Positions 37,015 through 45,610 are shown, numbered from the stretch's first letter. The stretch: DNA of 64,000 nucleotides from Streptococcus oralis (GCF_003943415.1 NZ_RJPK01000004.1:62001-126000); one strand, 5' to 3'. Translations and numbers: made by a program. Notes: generated by a model from the sequence alone, not told the origin.

Positions 37015-37803
37015 TTATTCTGACAATTCTCGAATAATAGTCGCAATTTTTTCTGATTCTGACCATTGTAAATAGTGGTGATTCCCTCCCAAAATAAGTT
37101 TAGTATTGGAAGTCCAATATTCTGAGTCTCTGTACTCTTTTTCTCTATAAGCCTGACAAAAAATAAATACAGGGACATGAGCTTCTATAGATACATTCTC
37201 AAAATCTTCCTCAGTAATCTCTCCAGATATTCGAAATTTTGTATCTTGATTTTCCAACTCTGATCTTTTTTCTTGCATTATTTTCCAGATTTCTTTATTA
37301 GTTTCAGGACTAAATGTTGCTTGAGTTAAGTTCTTAAAATAAAGTTCAGGACCACACTCGTCAATCAACCTCATCTGCTCTTCCATTTCTGGATAGGGAT
37401 TTTCTGAAAAATCAGAAAACATTACTTTTTTAGTTGTTGGTTCAATTGCTAGTAAAGCCTGACACTTAATTGATTTGTTGAGCAATTTGCAAGCTAAAAT
37501 TCCACTAAAACTATGTACACAAAGTATATATTCAGAAATCGCCAATTCTTCAAGTACTTCATAAACCGCGTCTACAAGATTGTCCAGATTTTTTCCAGCT
37601 TGGTCATGAATCGGACTCCTACCTGTGTTTGGAAAATCAATTGTCAAATAACCAATTGTGGAAGGAAGTTTTTCAAGTATAAGTGAAAAATTTTCATAAC
37701 TTGGTAGCAAACCTGCGCCATTTAAACAAACAAGCACTTTCTTTTGCTTTTTATAAGTAACAGAGAGACTGCCAATTTTTGTAGTTACTTCAAACCGTTT
37801 CAT
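37015..37803 (-). CDS. Alpha/beta hydrolase, substrate unknown
   Basis: The protein of about 262 residues has an alpha/beta hydrolase fold. It has an oxyanion strand CLNGAGLLPSYENF, the nucleophile elbow VHSFSG (Ser at about 113) and a C-terminal GGNHHYLQW with the likely catalytic His. I start it at ATG 37801-37803; a GTG four codons earlier is possible and the ribosome site is weak either way. It is AT-rich, and with the next hydrolase it separates rimM from khpA, so it is probably accessory. Confidence 0.75.
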   Translation of the reverse strand: MKRFEVTTKIGSLSVTYKKQKKVLVCLNGAGLLPSYENFSLILEKLPSTIGYLTIDFPNTGRSPIHDQAGKNLDNLVDAVYEVLEELAISEYILCVHSFSGILACKLLNKSIKCQALLAIEPTTKKVMFSDFSENPYPEMEEQMRLIDECGPELYFKNLTQATFSPETNKEIWKIMQEKRSELENQDTKFRISGEITEEDFENVSIEAHVPVFIFCQAYREKEYRDSEYWTSNTKLILGGNHHYLQWSESEKIATIIRELSE

Positions 37804-37901
37804 AAAGAAATCCACTCATTCTATAACAATGATTTATTAAAAACCCTTATCCTTTATTTTATCACGTTCCAGGGATTTTCACAAGTTGGATAGGTCCTAT
37901 C

Positions 37902-38759
37902 TTACAAGGCTACTACTTCTTCAAAAAAATCACCAACTATCTGATTAAACTCTTGAGGATGATCATTCATCGGTTGGTGTTTGCTATCTGAAATCGTTAC
38001 TTGACGCGCATTGGGATTTAAGGCAATGATACCATCATATATTATTTTCAGGTGTTTGGGGAAATCATTTTCTCCTCTTACTAAAAGCATAGGAGGATTT
38101 CCTTTATATCCTTCTATCTCATGGACTGCCAAGAAACCTGTGATTCCAAGGTTCAAGAAAACATCTCGCCCAGTTTCTATAATGGCCGTCTTGACCAATT
38201 CTCTTGTGATAGGGTTATCAGTACACATTTTTGAGTTTTTATCTGCAATCACCCTCCAAGGAATCGTTTTGTACATAAGAGAACTATATTTGATTCGACC
38301 TCTTTCTTTATCTGATAGGTAACGATGCTGTCCCCAACTATCTACCATGACCAAGGCTAGGACTCTTTCTGGATGGCGATAAGTGTACTCTTGAAGTGGA
38401 TTTCCTCCCCAAGAATGACCAACCAATATCACCTTATCTAGCTGGAAATAGGACAAAATAGCATCTACATCTTGAACAGCGCCTTCCAAGTCGGGAAGGC
38501 CAACTTTCATAGGTGATTCCCCCTGCCCTCTAACATTGACAAAGTAAAGGTCAAATCCATCGAAAGCATCATACTGGTGGGCCCACATCTGACTACGGCC
38601 ACAAGCTCCATGATAAAAAATAATGTGTCCTTTACTTGCGTTTCCAGGACGATGATAAACAACCAAATCACAATCTACGACTGCTATAACGTGACGTTTC
38701 AACATCTCGGGTTCTCTGTTATAAAAAGCAATAGCTTCAGCAATATCATTTGGCTTCAT
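37902..38759 (-). CDS. Alpha/beta hydrolase, substrate unknown
   Basis: The 285-residue protein has the classic motifs FYHGACGRSQMW (oxyanion hole), NVRGQGES, the nucleophile elbow GHSWGG (Ser about 115), a late Asp in LVRGENDFP and the catalytic His in DSKHQPMNDHP. No signal peptide is seen. It is not a close paralogue of the hydrolase next to it. Substrate cannot be predicted. AGGAGAG lies before the ATG. Confidence 0.8.
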   Translation of the reverse strand: MKPNDIAEAIAFYNREPEMLKRHVIAVVDCDLVVYHRPGNASKGHIIFYHGACGRSQMWAHQYDAFDGFDLYFVNVRGQGESPMKVGLPDLEGAVQDVDAILSYFQLDKVILVGHSWGGNPLQEYTYRHPERVLALVMVDSWGQHRYLSDKERGRIKYSSLMYKTIPWRVIADKNSKMCTDNPITRELVKTAIIETGRDVFLNLGITGFLAVHEIEGYKGNPPMLLVRGENDFPKHLKIIYDGIIALNPNARQVTISDSKHQPMNDHPQEFNQIVGDFFEEVVAL

Positions 38760-38907
38760 TTTTACACTCTCTCCTCTTTATCCTAGTATCATTCTTTTAT
38801 CTATTTTATCATGCTATATTAAAATCTTTGTTTTCTAAGCCTAATTTCATTAAAAATTTTGAATTTTCTGCATCATTTAAATAAAGAAAAAGACTACTAA
38901 GCAATCT

Positions 38908-39810
38908 TTACTTTTTTCTCATCAGATTCATGCCTAAAATTCCAGCAATAATCAAAGTTGCTCCAATCACATGGTAACTATAAATTGGTTCGTGGAGGAT
39001 AAGAGCCCCAGCTAGAATGGTCAAAACTGTTCCAAGATTACCAAAGACACTGACGGTTGATGCCCCGAGGCGAACGATAGCATAGATAGAGAGACTACCA
39101 GTCACGATAGAGGCTAGTATTCCCAAATAGAGGATGGAAAGCAGATAGGGCACCTGTCCAAGTGGCGCAAAGTAAGCTAATATATTCCCCTCTAGATAGT
39201 GCGAGGTCAGGCTTAGCATATTAAAGGTGATGAAGCCAACAAATATCACAACAGCTGTCATATCCATAGCCCGATAGCGGCCTCCTTTAACCTTGCTGAG
39301 AATATTGTTTATCGCATTGGCAAGAACAGATCCCAACATCAAGAGAAAGCCCAAGCTAGCAGTTTCAGTGCTAAAGTTTGCTCCTTTGCTAAGGAAAATG
39401 AAAACTACTCCTGCTACGGATAAAATTAAAAAGAACTTTTGTAGCAAACCAGTCTTTTCCTTGAGAAAGACCGATGCCAAAAGGAGAGTAAAAATCGGGA
39501 CAAGCGCTTGTAAAATTCCCGCTTCAGAAGACGATATATACTGTAAAGCAAAGGATTGGAAAATAAAGAAGAGGAGTGGATAGAAAAGACTCATAGGCAG
39601 AATTGAAAGAATATCTTTTCTACTTAAACTCACATTGATAAGTTTTGTTTGATGAAGGATGACCAATACCAAAGCAGCGATTGTATAGCGATGTACTAAG
39701 TTTGTGAGAGGACTAGCATAGCCCAAAGCAATCTTAGTAAATAAAAAAGAAAAACCAATGATTGCTGAAAAGGATAAGGCTGCTAGGTATGCTTTTGTTT
39801 TCTCGTTCAT
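38908..39810 (-). CDS. DMT-family (EamA) exporter
   Basis: The 300-residue membrane protein has ten hydrophobic segments in two EamA repeats (about 8-137 and 150-294), with the usual FxxxSFxFTKIAL start and a second repeat ending LIIAGILGMNLMRKK. Such proteins export amino acids or metabolites. No neighbour suggests a substrate. The downstream 150 bases to the hydrolase are AT-rich and without a gene. Confidence 0.85.
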   Translation of the reverse strand: MNEKTKAYLAALSFSAIIGFSFLFTKIALGYASPLTNLVHRYTIAALVLVILHQTKLINVSLSRKDILSILPMSLFYPLLFFIFQSFALQYISSSEAGILQALVPIFTLLLASVFLKEKTGLLQKFFLILSVAGVVFIFLSKGANFSTETASLGFLLMLGSVLANAINNILSKVKGGRYRAMDMTAVVIFVGFITFNMLSLTSHYLEGNILAYFAPLGQVPYLLSILYLGILASIVTGSLSIYAIVRLGASTVSVFGNLGTVLTILAGALILHEPIYSYHVIGATLIIAGILGMNLMRKK

Positions 39811-39939
39811 AGATGGTCACTCCATTTAAAAATAGCTATTCTCAAGATTGATTGACTAGAATTCTTTGAGACTGTCTATCCATTTTAGCATAGTAAAATC
39901 CTAGATGCTATTTCTAGGATTGGTATTTTATGCCTTCTT

Positions 39940-40074
39940 TCACCGTTTATCTATTACATTAGTTAAAAAGGATTCAGCCAGTCTGATCTGCTTTTCTCGT
40001 TCTTGTCTCACAAGTTCTAACTTGTCTGCCTCTTGGAGATTCCTTACTTTAATAATATAAACTGCCAATTTCAT
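39940..40074 (-). CDS. Possible small protein or gene remnant
   Basis: A 44-residue frame begins MKLAVYIIKVRN and ends LTNVIDKR, with a charged helical middle. The ribosome site is poor (AGAGAAAG). I do not recognise it; it may be the remains of a larger gene in the 330-base gap between the DMT exporter and the MazG-like gene. Nothing else is evident in this gap. Confidence 0.3.
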   Translation of the reverse strand: MKLAVYIIKVRNLQEADKLELVRQEREKQIRLAESFLTNVIDKR

Positions 40075-40140
40075 TGCTTTCTCTATACAAGCTAGCATAA
40101 ACTAGGAGAAACCTTTCATATCAGTGAAAAGAGATTACTC

Positions 40141-40476
40141 CTAATTCTCTTGGAAGCTATCCAAAAATTCTTCCAAATCTCTTTCATGCTGGTACTTAAT
40201 GGCAGCTTTCTTATCTTTGTCAAAGATGGTTTTGGTTAGGTCAATATCGTTGATGGCCGCAATTGCGACAGTGTAGTGAATGATATCAGCCAGTTCTTTG
40301 GCTAGTTCGTCGTTTGAGTCCTGGACACCCTCTTTTCGACCAGAGCCCCCATTCAAGACCTCGGCTACTTCTCCGACTTCCTCCACTAGCTTGATAAAGA
40401 GGCCTTCCTCAGTTCGAGATTGCTGGTAATGTTCGAGTAAGTAAGCTTGTAATTGTCTAAATGTTAAATCCTTCAT
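40141..40476 (-). CDS. MazG-like nucleotide pyrophosphohydrolase
   Basis: The 111-residue protein has the MazG/NTP-PPase helices with the metal-binding motif KLVEEVGEVAE (about 29-39) and ELADIIHY (about 63-70). Members split (d)NTPs or related nucleotides to monophosphates, often for pool cleaning. I start it at ATG 40474-40476, after GAGGAG; a longer frame passes through the khpA terminator and is unlikely. It lies downstream of khpA, past that terminator. Confidence 0.85.
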   Translation of the reverse strand: MKDLTFRQLQAYLLEHYQQSRTEEGLFIKLVEEVGEVAEVLNGGSGRKEGVQDSNDELAKELADIIHYTVAIAAINDIDLTKTIFDKDKKAAIKYQHERDLEEFLDSFQEN

Positions 40477-40489
40477 CTTCTCCTCCTCA

Positions 40490-40521
40490 CAAAAAAGCGA
40501 GACATCTGTCCCGCTTTTTTT
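40490..40521 (-). terminator. Rho-independent terminator after khpA
   Basis: On the minus strand AAGCG-GACA pairs with TGTC-CGCTT around GA, followed by six T. It overlaps the khpA stop codon. Confidence 0.85.
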
Positions 40522-40759
40522 ATTTTTCATCGATAACGATTCTTACTTTTTTGTCTTCAGTTGGGACAGAGTAGACAATCGTTCTTATCGCTGAGATAGT
40601 GCGACCCTTACGACCGATTACACGACCGACATCGCTTTGGTCAAGATCCAAGTGATACTCCAAAAACTCTGGTGTGTCTTCGATCTTGATAGTTAAGGCA
40701 TCTGGTTGTGAAATTAAAGGTTTCACAATCGCAATAATGAGATTTTCAATCGTATCCAT
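40520..40759 (-). CDS. khpA: KH-domain RNA-binding protein KhpA
   Basis: KhpA is a 79-residue single KH-domain protein with the GxxG loop in [13 protein letters not shown] (about 43-55). In pneumococcus it works with KhpB (EloR/Jag) at midcell to control cell elongation and division through RNA binding. It follows rpsP by 19 bases, an arrangement conserved widely in Firmicutes, and is co-transcribed from the rpsP promoter. Confidence 0.95.
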   Translation of the reverse strand: MDTIENLIIAIVKPLISQPDALTIKIEDTPEFLEYHLDLDQSDVGRVIGRKGRTISAIRTIVYSVPTEDKKVRIVIDEK

Positions 40760-40778
40760 CTGTCAACCTACTTTAAAC

Positions 40779-41051
40779 TTATTTTGAGAATTTAGAATCG
40801 TGGAATTTTTTCAATACGCCTTCTTTTGAAAGGATGTTGCGAACTGTATCTGAAGGTTGAGCTCCATCAGCCAACCATGCAAGAACGCGGTCTTCTTTCA
40901 AAGTCACTTGGTTTTCAGCAACAAGTGGGTTGTAAGTTCCAACTGTTTCGATGAAACGTCCGTCACGTGGTGAACGTGAATCTGCTACGTTGATACGGTA
41001 GAAAGGTTTTTTCTTAGAACCCATACGAGTCAAACGAATTTTAACTGCCAT
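40779..41051 (-). CDS. rpsP: 30S ribosomal protein S16
   Basis: S16 is an essential small-subunit assembly protein. The 90-residue protein starts [20 protein letters not shown], the family signature, and has the usual length. It is first in the rpsP-khpA operon, preceded by a strong promoter at 41116-41143. Confidence 0.97.
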   Translation of the reverse strand: MAVKIRLTRMGSKKKPFYRINVADSRSPRDGRFIETVGTYNPLVAENQVTLKEDRVLAWLADGAQPSDTVRNILSKEGVLKKFHDSKFSK

Positions 41052-41115
41052 TTTTAAAGTCTCTTTTCTTATTTTTTATTTCGGTGAAATAGCTGAGCTA
41101 TTTAGCACATGTTCT

Positions 41116-41143
41116 ATTATAGCAGATTTCTGACAGGTGTCAA
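41116..41143 (-). promoter_or_regulatory. Promoter of rpsP-khpA
   Basis: On the minus strand TTGACA (41138-41143) and TATAAT (41116-41121) are consensus hexamers, spaced by 16 bases, about 65 bases before rpsP. A second TTGACA lies about 15 bases further upstream. Confidence 0.85.
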
Positions 41144-41227
41144 GAAAAAAACTTGACAGAGTTAAAAATTTTTAAATTTTTTAGAAATTTATTAGACTAA
41201 TAGAGATAAATTAGAAAGAAAAAATTT

Positions 41228-41416
41228 ATGAATACTACTTTTGATAACTACCCTGTCAAGCCCTATATCTCTCTTAATCGTGATGTCGAAGCTTGGCTAC
41301 TAAATCTCAAGCCCGTTCCCAAATGACACATGGACCTATTAGCAGATGATTTACTAGCAGGAGATATCATTCTCCTATGGAGAATCAACTTTGGCACTTT
41401 TACAACCGAAACATGA
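41228..41416 (+). pseudogene. N-terminal remnant of a broken gene (left part)
   Basis: A plus-strand frame starts ATG and reads NTTFDNYPVKPYISLNRD, continues WLLNLKPVPK, hits TGA at 41324-41326 (where Trp is likely) and resumes in the same frame as HMDLLADDLLAGDIILLWR up to another stop. The style recalls the N-terminus of a streptococcal SAP-domain-like protein, from memory. A possible C-terminal part of the same gene lies at 44192-44386. The rest of the gap to 41822 is AT-rich with two further scraps described separately. Confidence 0.5.
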
Positions 41417-41551
41417 TTTTAAAAACTCCCATTCGAATATGATTCAAAATTCGCTTAAAATCAATGTTTTCCCACTTTTTCAGAAAATAAATTTTCATCT
41501 AATTTAAATAACTTTCAATTAAATGGTGTGAATTTTGCTTAAAATCATCAA

Positions 41552-41583
41552 AAACACCCCATGGTGTGAACCATGAAGTGTTG
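41552..41583 (-). terminator. Terminator-like hairpin in the scarred region
   Basis: On the minus strand AACAC...CCATGG-GTGTT forms a long hairpin with an inner CATGG/CCATG stem, followed by TTTTTG. It lies downstream of the gene scrap at 41623-41727. Confidence 0.55.
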
Positions 41584-41622
41584 TAAATGCTGTATTGTAG
41601 CTAGTTTTTAACGTTTAGAAAA

Positions 41623-41727
41623 CTACCTAGCTTTACGAGCTTTCTTAAAATCTGGTTTGGAAAGTATGCGTTTCAGTTGAACTAAAAACAGCGAAATATC
41701 AAGGATTTTAAGAACGATATCTACTAA
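41623..41727 (-). pseudogene. Gene scrap, unrecognised
   Basis: An open frame without a start reads LVDIVLKILDISLF and ends LSKPDFKKARKAR, closed by TAG. The basic end looks like the natural C-terminus of a protein, and a terminator-like hairpin follows. I could not name the parent gene. Confidence 0.3.
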
Positions 41728-41822
41728 TTAATTTATAAAATATGAATTAATAGATTCTAAATAGGGGAATAGTTTAGGTCTGTAATCATTAAAATAATAC
41801 ACCTAACTTTGGTCACCGTTTT

Positions 41823-42404
41823 TTAGTTATTCACTCTTTTTTCAGATAGTGTTTTTAAAGTTATGATGTAAAATGCCGCAATTAAAACACTATACATCAT
41901 AATCGGAGGATAGAGAATTAAGGATAGAATCAATCCCACTCCTTTAATTATTAGGTCAGGTATCAATAACTTTCTATATTGTGCGGTAGCTTCAAGTAAT
42001 TCTTTCTGATCTATATTGGGTTTATCAATTACTTTATGTAAAAACCAGTTTGCTACCGTTGAAACAATAACGATCAGTCCATAAAAGAGCTGTGCCGTAT
42101 GGTTCATGAAATGACTACTAACGATTCCAGTAGCATAGGGCATAAATGAAACAAAAAATAAAAGAAACAAATTCCACCAAACAATTTGTGGGGAAATTTT
42201 CTCAACCTTTTCCCATAGTGTGTTTAGTGCCATCCATAACGATCCTAACCAGAAAAAGGAAAGAAAATAAGCAAAGAAATTTTGCCGTAAATCCCAAAAA
42301 GCTTGAAGACTTGGTGTCGTTGGTTTTTCTAATTCTAAGATTAGGATAGTCATTATAATTGCTAGAACCGCATCTGTCAATGCAATTAATCTATCTTTCT
42401 TCAT
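41823..42404 (-). CDS. TMEM175-like (DUF1211) membrane protein
   Basis: The 193-residue protein has about five to six hydrophobic segments and the N-terminal motif RLIALTDAVLAIIMTILILEL, the bacterial TMEM175 signature (RxxxFSDxVxAI, here with T for S). Bacterial members are potassium-selective channels. The two conserved pore residues cannot be judged by eye beyond this. It lies next to cadX in the same direction, about 400 bases away. That gap (42405-42800) is very AT-rich and I see no gene in it. Confidence 0.85.
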   Translation of the reverse strand: MKKDRLIALTDAVLAIIMTILILELEKPTTPSLQAFWDLRQNFFAYFLSFFWLGSLWMALNTLWEKVEKISPQIVWWNLFLLFFVSFMPYATGIVSSHFMNHTAQLFYGLIVIVSTVANWFLHKVIDKPNIDQKELLEATAQYRKLLIPDLIIKGVGLILSLILYPPIMMYSVLIAAFYIITLKTLSEKRVNN

Positions 42405-42800
42405 CAGATTACATCACCTTTCATTTTGTAGCATTCTATCTCATCGTATAATATTTATTAATCTTAAATATTAGATATTCATTTCATACTTTGAGTACAA
42501 ACAAGATACACTAAAAAACATGTATCTGTCATATTTTATTTAACTTTAGAAATATTCATCCATCTAATTAATAAATATATCATATTTCACAATAAATGAC
42601 TACTATCAAAGATACATTTTCTTTCAAATTCCTCCCTTTTCAACTTGGCTAACTTGAGCTGCATTACCTAGGTCGATTTGCTTTAAATTATACTTTTTTC
42701 TTAAACATTTGATACGAGTAGGTATTTCTTATGGGAAATTTTCATCAAAAAATTTCATATATAATCCCTTATAATCATGGAAAAGTAGTAAAAATAGTTG

Positions 42801-43139
42801 TTATCCTAGTTGATTAAAAAAATCTCTGATTTCCTCATCTTTTATAAAATAATATATAATTTTCCCCTCTCTTCTAGTGTCCAAGATGTTTTGATTGGCT
42901 AGTTTACGAAGATGGTGGGAGGCAGATGCCATACTGAGATTTAGTAAACAGGCTATATCGCAGACACAGAGTTCTTCGACGGCAAGGAGATAAAAGATGA
43001 TATTTATCTGTTTATTATCGGTAAATTTTGATAAAATGCGAAGTGATTTTTGGACTTTTTCCTTTTCAAGGTAGTTCGTTGCGGTTGTAACATTTTGTTG
43101 ATTTATAATATTCACTTGGCAGATACTATCTTTTTTCAT
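42801..43139 (-). CDS. cadX: CadX/CadC-like metal-sensing ArsR repressor
   Basis: The 112-residue ArsR-family protein has a winged helix (about 61-105) with the recognition helix SMASASHHLRKL. The metal-binding ELCVCD puts C58 and C60 at the CadC positions, and C7 is present. Position 11, a cysteine ligand in plasmid pI258 CadC, is Ile here, as in weaker or CadX-type sensors. It follows cadD by 11 bases. It should repress the cadDX promoter until Cd or Zn binds. Confidence 0.85.
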   Translation of the reverse strand: MKKDSICQVNIINQQNVTTATNYLEKEKVQKSLRILSKFTDNKQINIIFYLLAVEELCVCDIACLLNLSMASASHHLRKLANQNILDTRREGKIIYYFIKDEEIRDFFNQLG

Positions 43140-43150
43140 AATTTTTTCTC

Positions 43151-43765
43151 CTAGCCGAACACAGTCCTTAGCATGTCAAAGCTGTTGTTTTCAATCAGAA
43201 TATACATCCCCAATCCTAAATAAACAACGGCAATAAACCATCTGCTATATTTTTCCAAAGTTTCTCCAACAGAAGGGACTTGTGCCAATTTTTGGGCAGA
43301 AAAAACCAAGAGATAAATCATGACTAGAAAGGTAAGTAAAGCCACTATCAAATTCGCTAAATTTAAGGTAATAAAATATGGGACAAAAACACCAATATTG
43401 TCAGCACCACAACTTGCAAAAGTAATCATAGCGACTAGAAAAATCAGGTTTTTATTATCTTTGCGCAAACCATCTTTTGCAATAGCTTCTCCATCAGAAT
43501 CTCCTAAAAGCAAAACTTTGAGCCCTAGGAAAATTGGAATCAAACCGAGCAAACCTAAAATCTCTTTACTAGGAATATAATTTAAGACAAATGCAAAAAG
43601 TAAACTTAGCAATATTAGACTAACAGAGCCTAGAAATTGTCCTAAATAGATGTTAATGATGTCTTTTCTGCTTTTTCTTTTGGCAAAAAATAACATTAGG
43701 ATAATAAGTAAGTCTACGGCTGTCCCAGAATACAGGATTATTGAAGTAACAACATTTTGAATCAT
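43151..43765 (-). CDS. cadD: Cadmium resistance transporter CadD
   Basis: CadD is a 204-residue membrane protein of the CadD family (LysE-like) that lowers cadmium toxicity. It has about six hydrophobic segments, starts MIQNVVTSIILYSGTAVD and has FASCGADNIGVFVPYF near residues 111-126. I start it at ATG 43763-43765, with GAGGTG upstream; an ATG four codons earlier would overlap that site. The gene pair cadD-cadX is commonly mobile in staphylococci and streptococci. Confidence 0.9.
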   Translation of the reverse strand: MIQNVVTSIILYSGTAVDLLIILMLFFAKRKSRKDIINIYLGQFLGSVSLILLSLLFAFVLNYIPSKEILGLLGLIPIFLGLKVLLLGDSDGEAIAKDGLRKDNKNLIFLVAMITFASCGADNIGVFVPYFITLNLANLIVALLTFLVMIYLLVFSAQKLAQVPSVGETLEKYSRWFIAVVYLGLGMYILIENNSFDMLRTVFG

Positions 43766-43773
43766 AAAACACC

Positions 43774-43826
43774 TCATTCAAATATATTTTTGAATGAATT
43801 TTAACATTAAACTTTGTAGATGTCAA
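43774..43826 (-). promoter_or_regulatory. cadDX promoter and palindromic operator
   Basis: On the minus strand TTGACA (43821-43826) and TAAAAT (43798-43803) are spaced by 17. Directly downstream lies a perfect inverted repeat with 9-base arms TCATTCAAA/TTTGAATGA and a 6-base centre (43774-43797). This is placed where an ArsR repressor would block transcription, just before the cadD ribosome site. Confidence 0.8.
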
Positions 43827-44080
43827 CTTCAGCTCCATCAAAGTATAGATAAGAAGGTAGAGATTGGACTGAAATATAGTGAAATGTATTAAAATTGAAA
43901 AAAGAAAAAACGCTTGAAATCAGAGTTTTTCTTATGTATTGATTCGTATTGAATGCTTACTTCACTTCTGTAAAAATTAACTTCTACACCTACAAAGCCT
44001 ATTCTGACAGACTTTATAAAAGCCTAAGAAAAAAAGTAGAGATTCATACAGTGTCTAGATTTTCCAAAAATTCTTTATCA

Positions 44081-44172
44081 TCAAATATTATTAACGAAAC
44101 TATCAAACCAAATACGATGCATTGCTTCAAAGAATTCTTTAGTTGTTTGACTCGCTTGATCATCTAAATACC
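44081..44172 (-). pseudogene. Gene scrap, unrecognised
   Basis: An open frame without a start reads WYLDDQASQTTKEFFEAM and ends SFVNNI at TGA. It looks like a C-terminal end of a helical protein. The parent is not identified. The surrounding 43827-44190 has no other credible gene. Confidence 0.3.
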
Positions 44173-44191
44173 ACTATGAAAGAGAATATCC

Positions 44192-44386
44192 TCAAAAGTA
44201 TGGAGAGTTACAGTACTTTCTAAGATGAGGGCTCCAGATTTGGACCAATCCCTTCGTGACAACTTTTCAGGAGAAGAATTAGCAAGTTACTTTTCAATTC
44301 GTGGTTACAAATTGACTCCAAAGGGAGAGCAGATACTGGAACAGTACCAGGACATTATCGACCGTCATCCAAAGAAAAATCTCTAA
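44192..44386 (+). pseudogene. C-terminal remnant of a broken gene (right part)
   Basis: A plus-strand frame without a usable start reads VLSKMRAPDLDQSLRDNF, then SYFSIRGYKLTPKGEQIL, and ends DRHPKKNL at TAA. The pattern recalls the C-terminus of streptococcal SAP-domain-like proteins. The N-terminal remnant at 41228 is on the same strand; together they suggest one gene split by the TMEM175-cadDX segment. Another frame just upstream matches weakly, so a frameshift is likely. Confidence 0.5.
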
Positions 44387-44436
44387 GCAAGCGACTTTCT
44401 GGTCGGCTTCCTCTTAAACTACCTTGTCACTAACAT

Positions 44437-44465
44437 TTGAAATCCACTTCCTTTTAGGGTACAAT
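44437..44465 (+). promoter_or_regulatory. Promoter of slrA
   Basis: TTGAAA (44437-44442) and TACAAT (44460-44465) are spaced by 17 bases, about 29 bases before the slrA ATG. Confidence 0.65.
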
Positions 44466-44494
44466 GATAGAAATGAATTTTTGAGAGGAAAACA

Positions 44495-45301
44495 ATGAAA
44501 AAACTAGCAACCCTTCTTTTACTATCATCTATTGCCCTTGCTGGATGTACTAGTATCCAACGTGGTCTCCGTGGTGATGACTATGTCGACTCTAGTCTTG
44601 CAGCAGAAGAAAGCTCAAAAGCAGCTGCTCAGGCTGCCAAAGATTTAAATGACGCTTTGACCAATGAAAATGCCAACTTCCCTCAACTTTCTAAGGAAGT
44701 TGCTGAAGATGAAGCCGAAGTCATTCTCCACACAAGTCAGGGTGATATTCGCATCAAACTCTTTCCAAAACTAGCACCACTAGCAGTTGAAAACTTCCTT
44801 ACTCACGCCAAAGAAGGCTACTATAACGGCATCACCTTCCACCGTGTCATCGATGGCTTTATGGTCCAAACTGGAGATCCTAAGGGAGATGGTACAGGTG
44901 GCCAATCCATCTGGCATGATAAGGATAAAACGAAGGACAAGGGAACTGGATTCAAAAATGAAATCTCTCCTTACCTATACAATATCCGCGGTGCCCTTGC
45001 TATGGCTAACACTGGTCAACCAAATACCAACGGTAGCCAGTTCTTCATCAATCAAAACTCAACAGACATTTCAGCTAAACTCCCTACAAGCAAGTATCCA
45101 AAGAAAATCATCGAAGCCTATAAAGAAGGTGGAAATCCGAGTCTAGACGGCAAACACCCTGTCTTTGGTCAAGTCATCGATGGCATGGACGTTGTTGACA
45201 AGATTGCCAAAGCTGAAAAAGATGAGAAAGACAAACCGACTTCTACTATCACCATTGATAGTATCGAAGTGGTGAAAGACTACGACTTCAGCAAGAAATA
45301 A
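44495..45301 (+). CDS. slrA: Cyclophilin-type peptidyl-prolyl isomerase lipoprotein SlrA
   Basis: SlrA is a surface lipoprotein that isomerises prolyl bonds and in pneumococcus aids colonisation. The 268-residue protein has a signal peptide with lipobox LAGC (C18), an Ala/Ser-rich linker, and a cyclophilin domain from about residue 72. VAVENFLTHAKEGYYNGITFHRVI, split here as ENFLTHA and FHRVIDGFMVQTGDP, and NGSQFFI are visible. GAGAGG precedes the ATG. The zinc-ribbon gene follows 27 bases later. Confidence 0.94.
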   Translation: MKKLATLLLLSSIALAGCTSIQRGLRGDDYVDSSLAAEESSKAAAQAAKDLNDALTNENANFPQLSKEVAEDEAEVILHTSQGDIRIKLFPKLAPLAVENFLTHAKEGYYNGITFHRVIDGFMVQTGDPKGDGTGGQSIWHDKDKTKDKGTGFKNEISPYLYNIRGALAMANTGQPNTNGSQFFINQNSTDISAKLPTSKYPKKIIEAYKEGGNPSLDGKHPVFGQVIDGMDVVDKIAKAEKDEKDKPTSTITIDSIEVVKDYDFSKK

Positions 45302-45328
45302 ACCATCAACAGATAAGGAGACGATGAT

Positions 45329-45568
45329 ATGATTCTATTTTGGGGTTCTAAAGGTTATCAAAAAGATTTGGGACATACGCAAACTGCTATCGAGTGCGGT
45401 CACTGTAACAATGTCGACACATGGGAAATTGTTGAAACAGGGCGCAAATTCACCCTCTACTGGATTCCACTTTTCCCTTATGGTAAAAGTTACTTCGTTT
45501 CTTGTCCGATTTGCCACTACGGTAAAGAAATTGAGAAATCTGAAGTTGAAAACTATTTAAATTACTAG
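45329..45568 (+). CDS. Zinc-ribbon domain protein
   Basis: The 79-residue protein has two CxxC knuckles, C23GHC26 and C59PIC62, with an aromatic-rich middle (TLYWIPLFPYGKSYFV). It matches the small zinc-ribbon family found in many Firmicutes, of unknown function; the hydrophobic centre may touch the membrane. AAGGAG lies upstream. It is co-transcribed with slrA and closed by a terminator. Confidence 0.8.
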   Translation: MILFWGSKGYQKDLGHTQTAIECGHCNNVDTWEIVETGRKFTLYWIPLFPYGKSYFVSCPICHYGKEIEKSEVENYLNY

Positions 45569-45574
45569 TCAAAA

Positions 45575-45603
45575 AAGCCAAGTCATTTCGACTTGGCCTT
45601 TTT
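45575..45603 (+). terminator. Bidirectional terminator after the zinc-ribbon gene
   Basis: GCCAAGTC pairs with GACTTGGC around ATTTC, with A residues before and T residues after. It also ends the convergent ABC-F gene. Confidence 0.88.
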
Positions 45604-45610
45604 AGCGCTT

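Noticed and set aside
41452-41550. AT-rich stretch with repeated AAAATC and GGTGTGAA words
   Set aside because: The words are short and irregular; simple AT bias and the nearby hairpin explain them.
43949-44167. Plus-strand frame of 72 codons between cadD and slrA
   Set aside because: No ribosome site and no protein-like composition; the opposite strand shows a better gene scrap.
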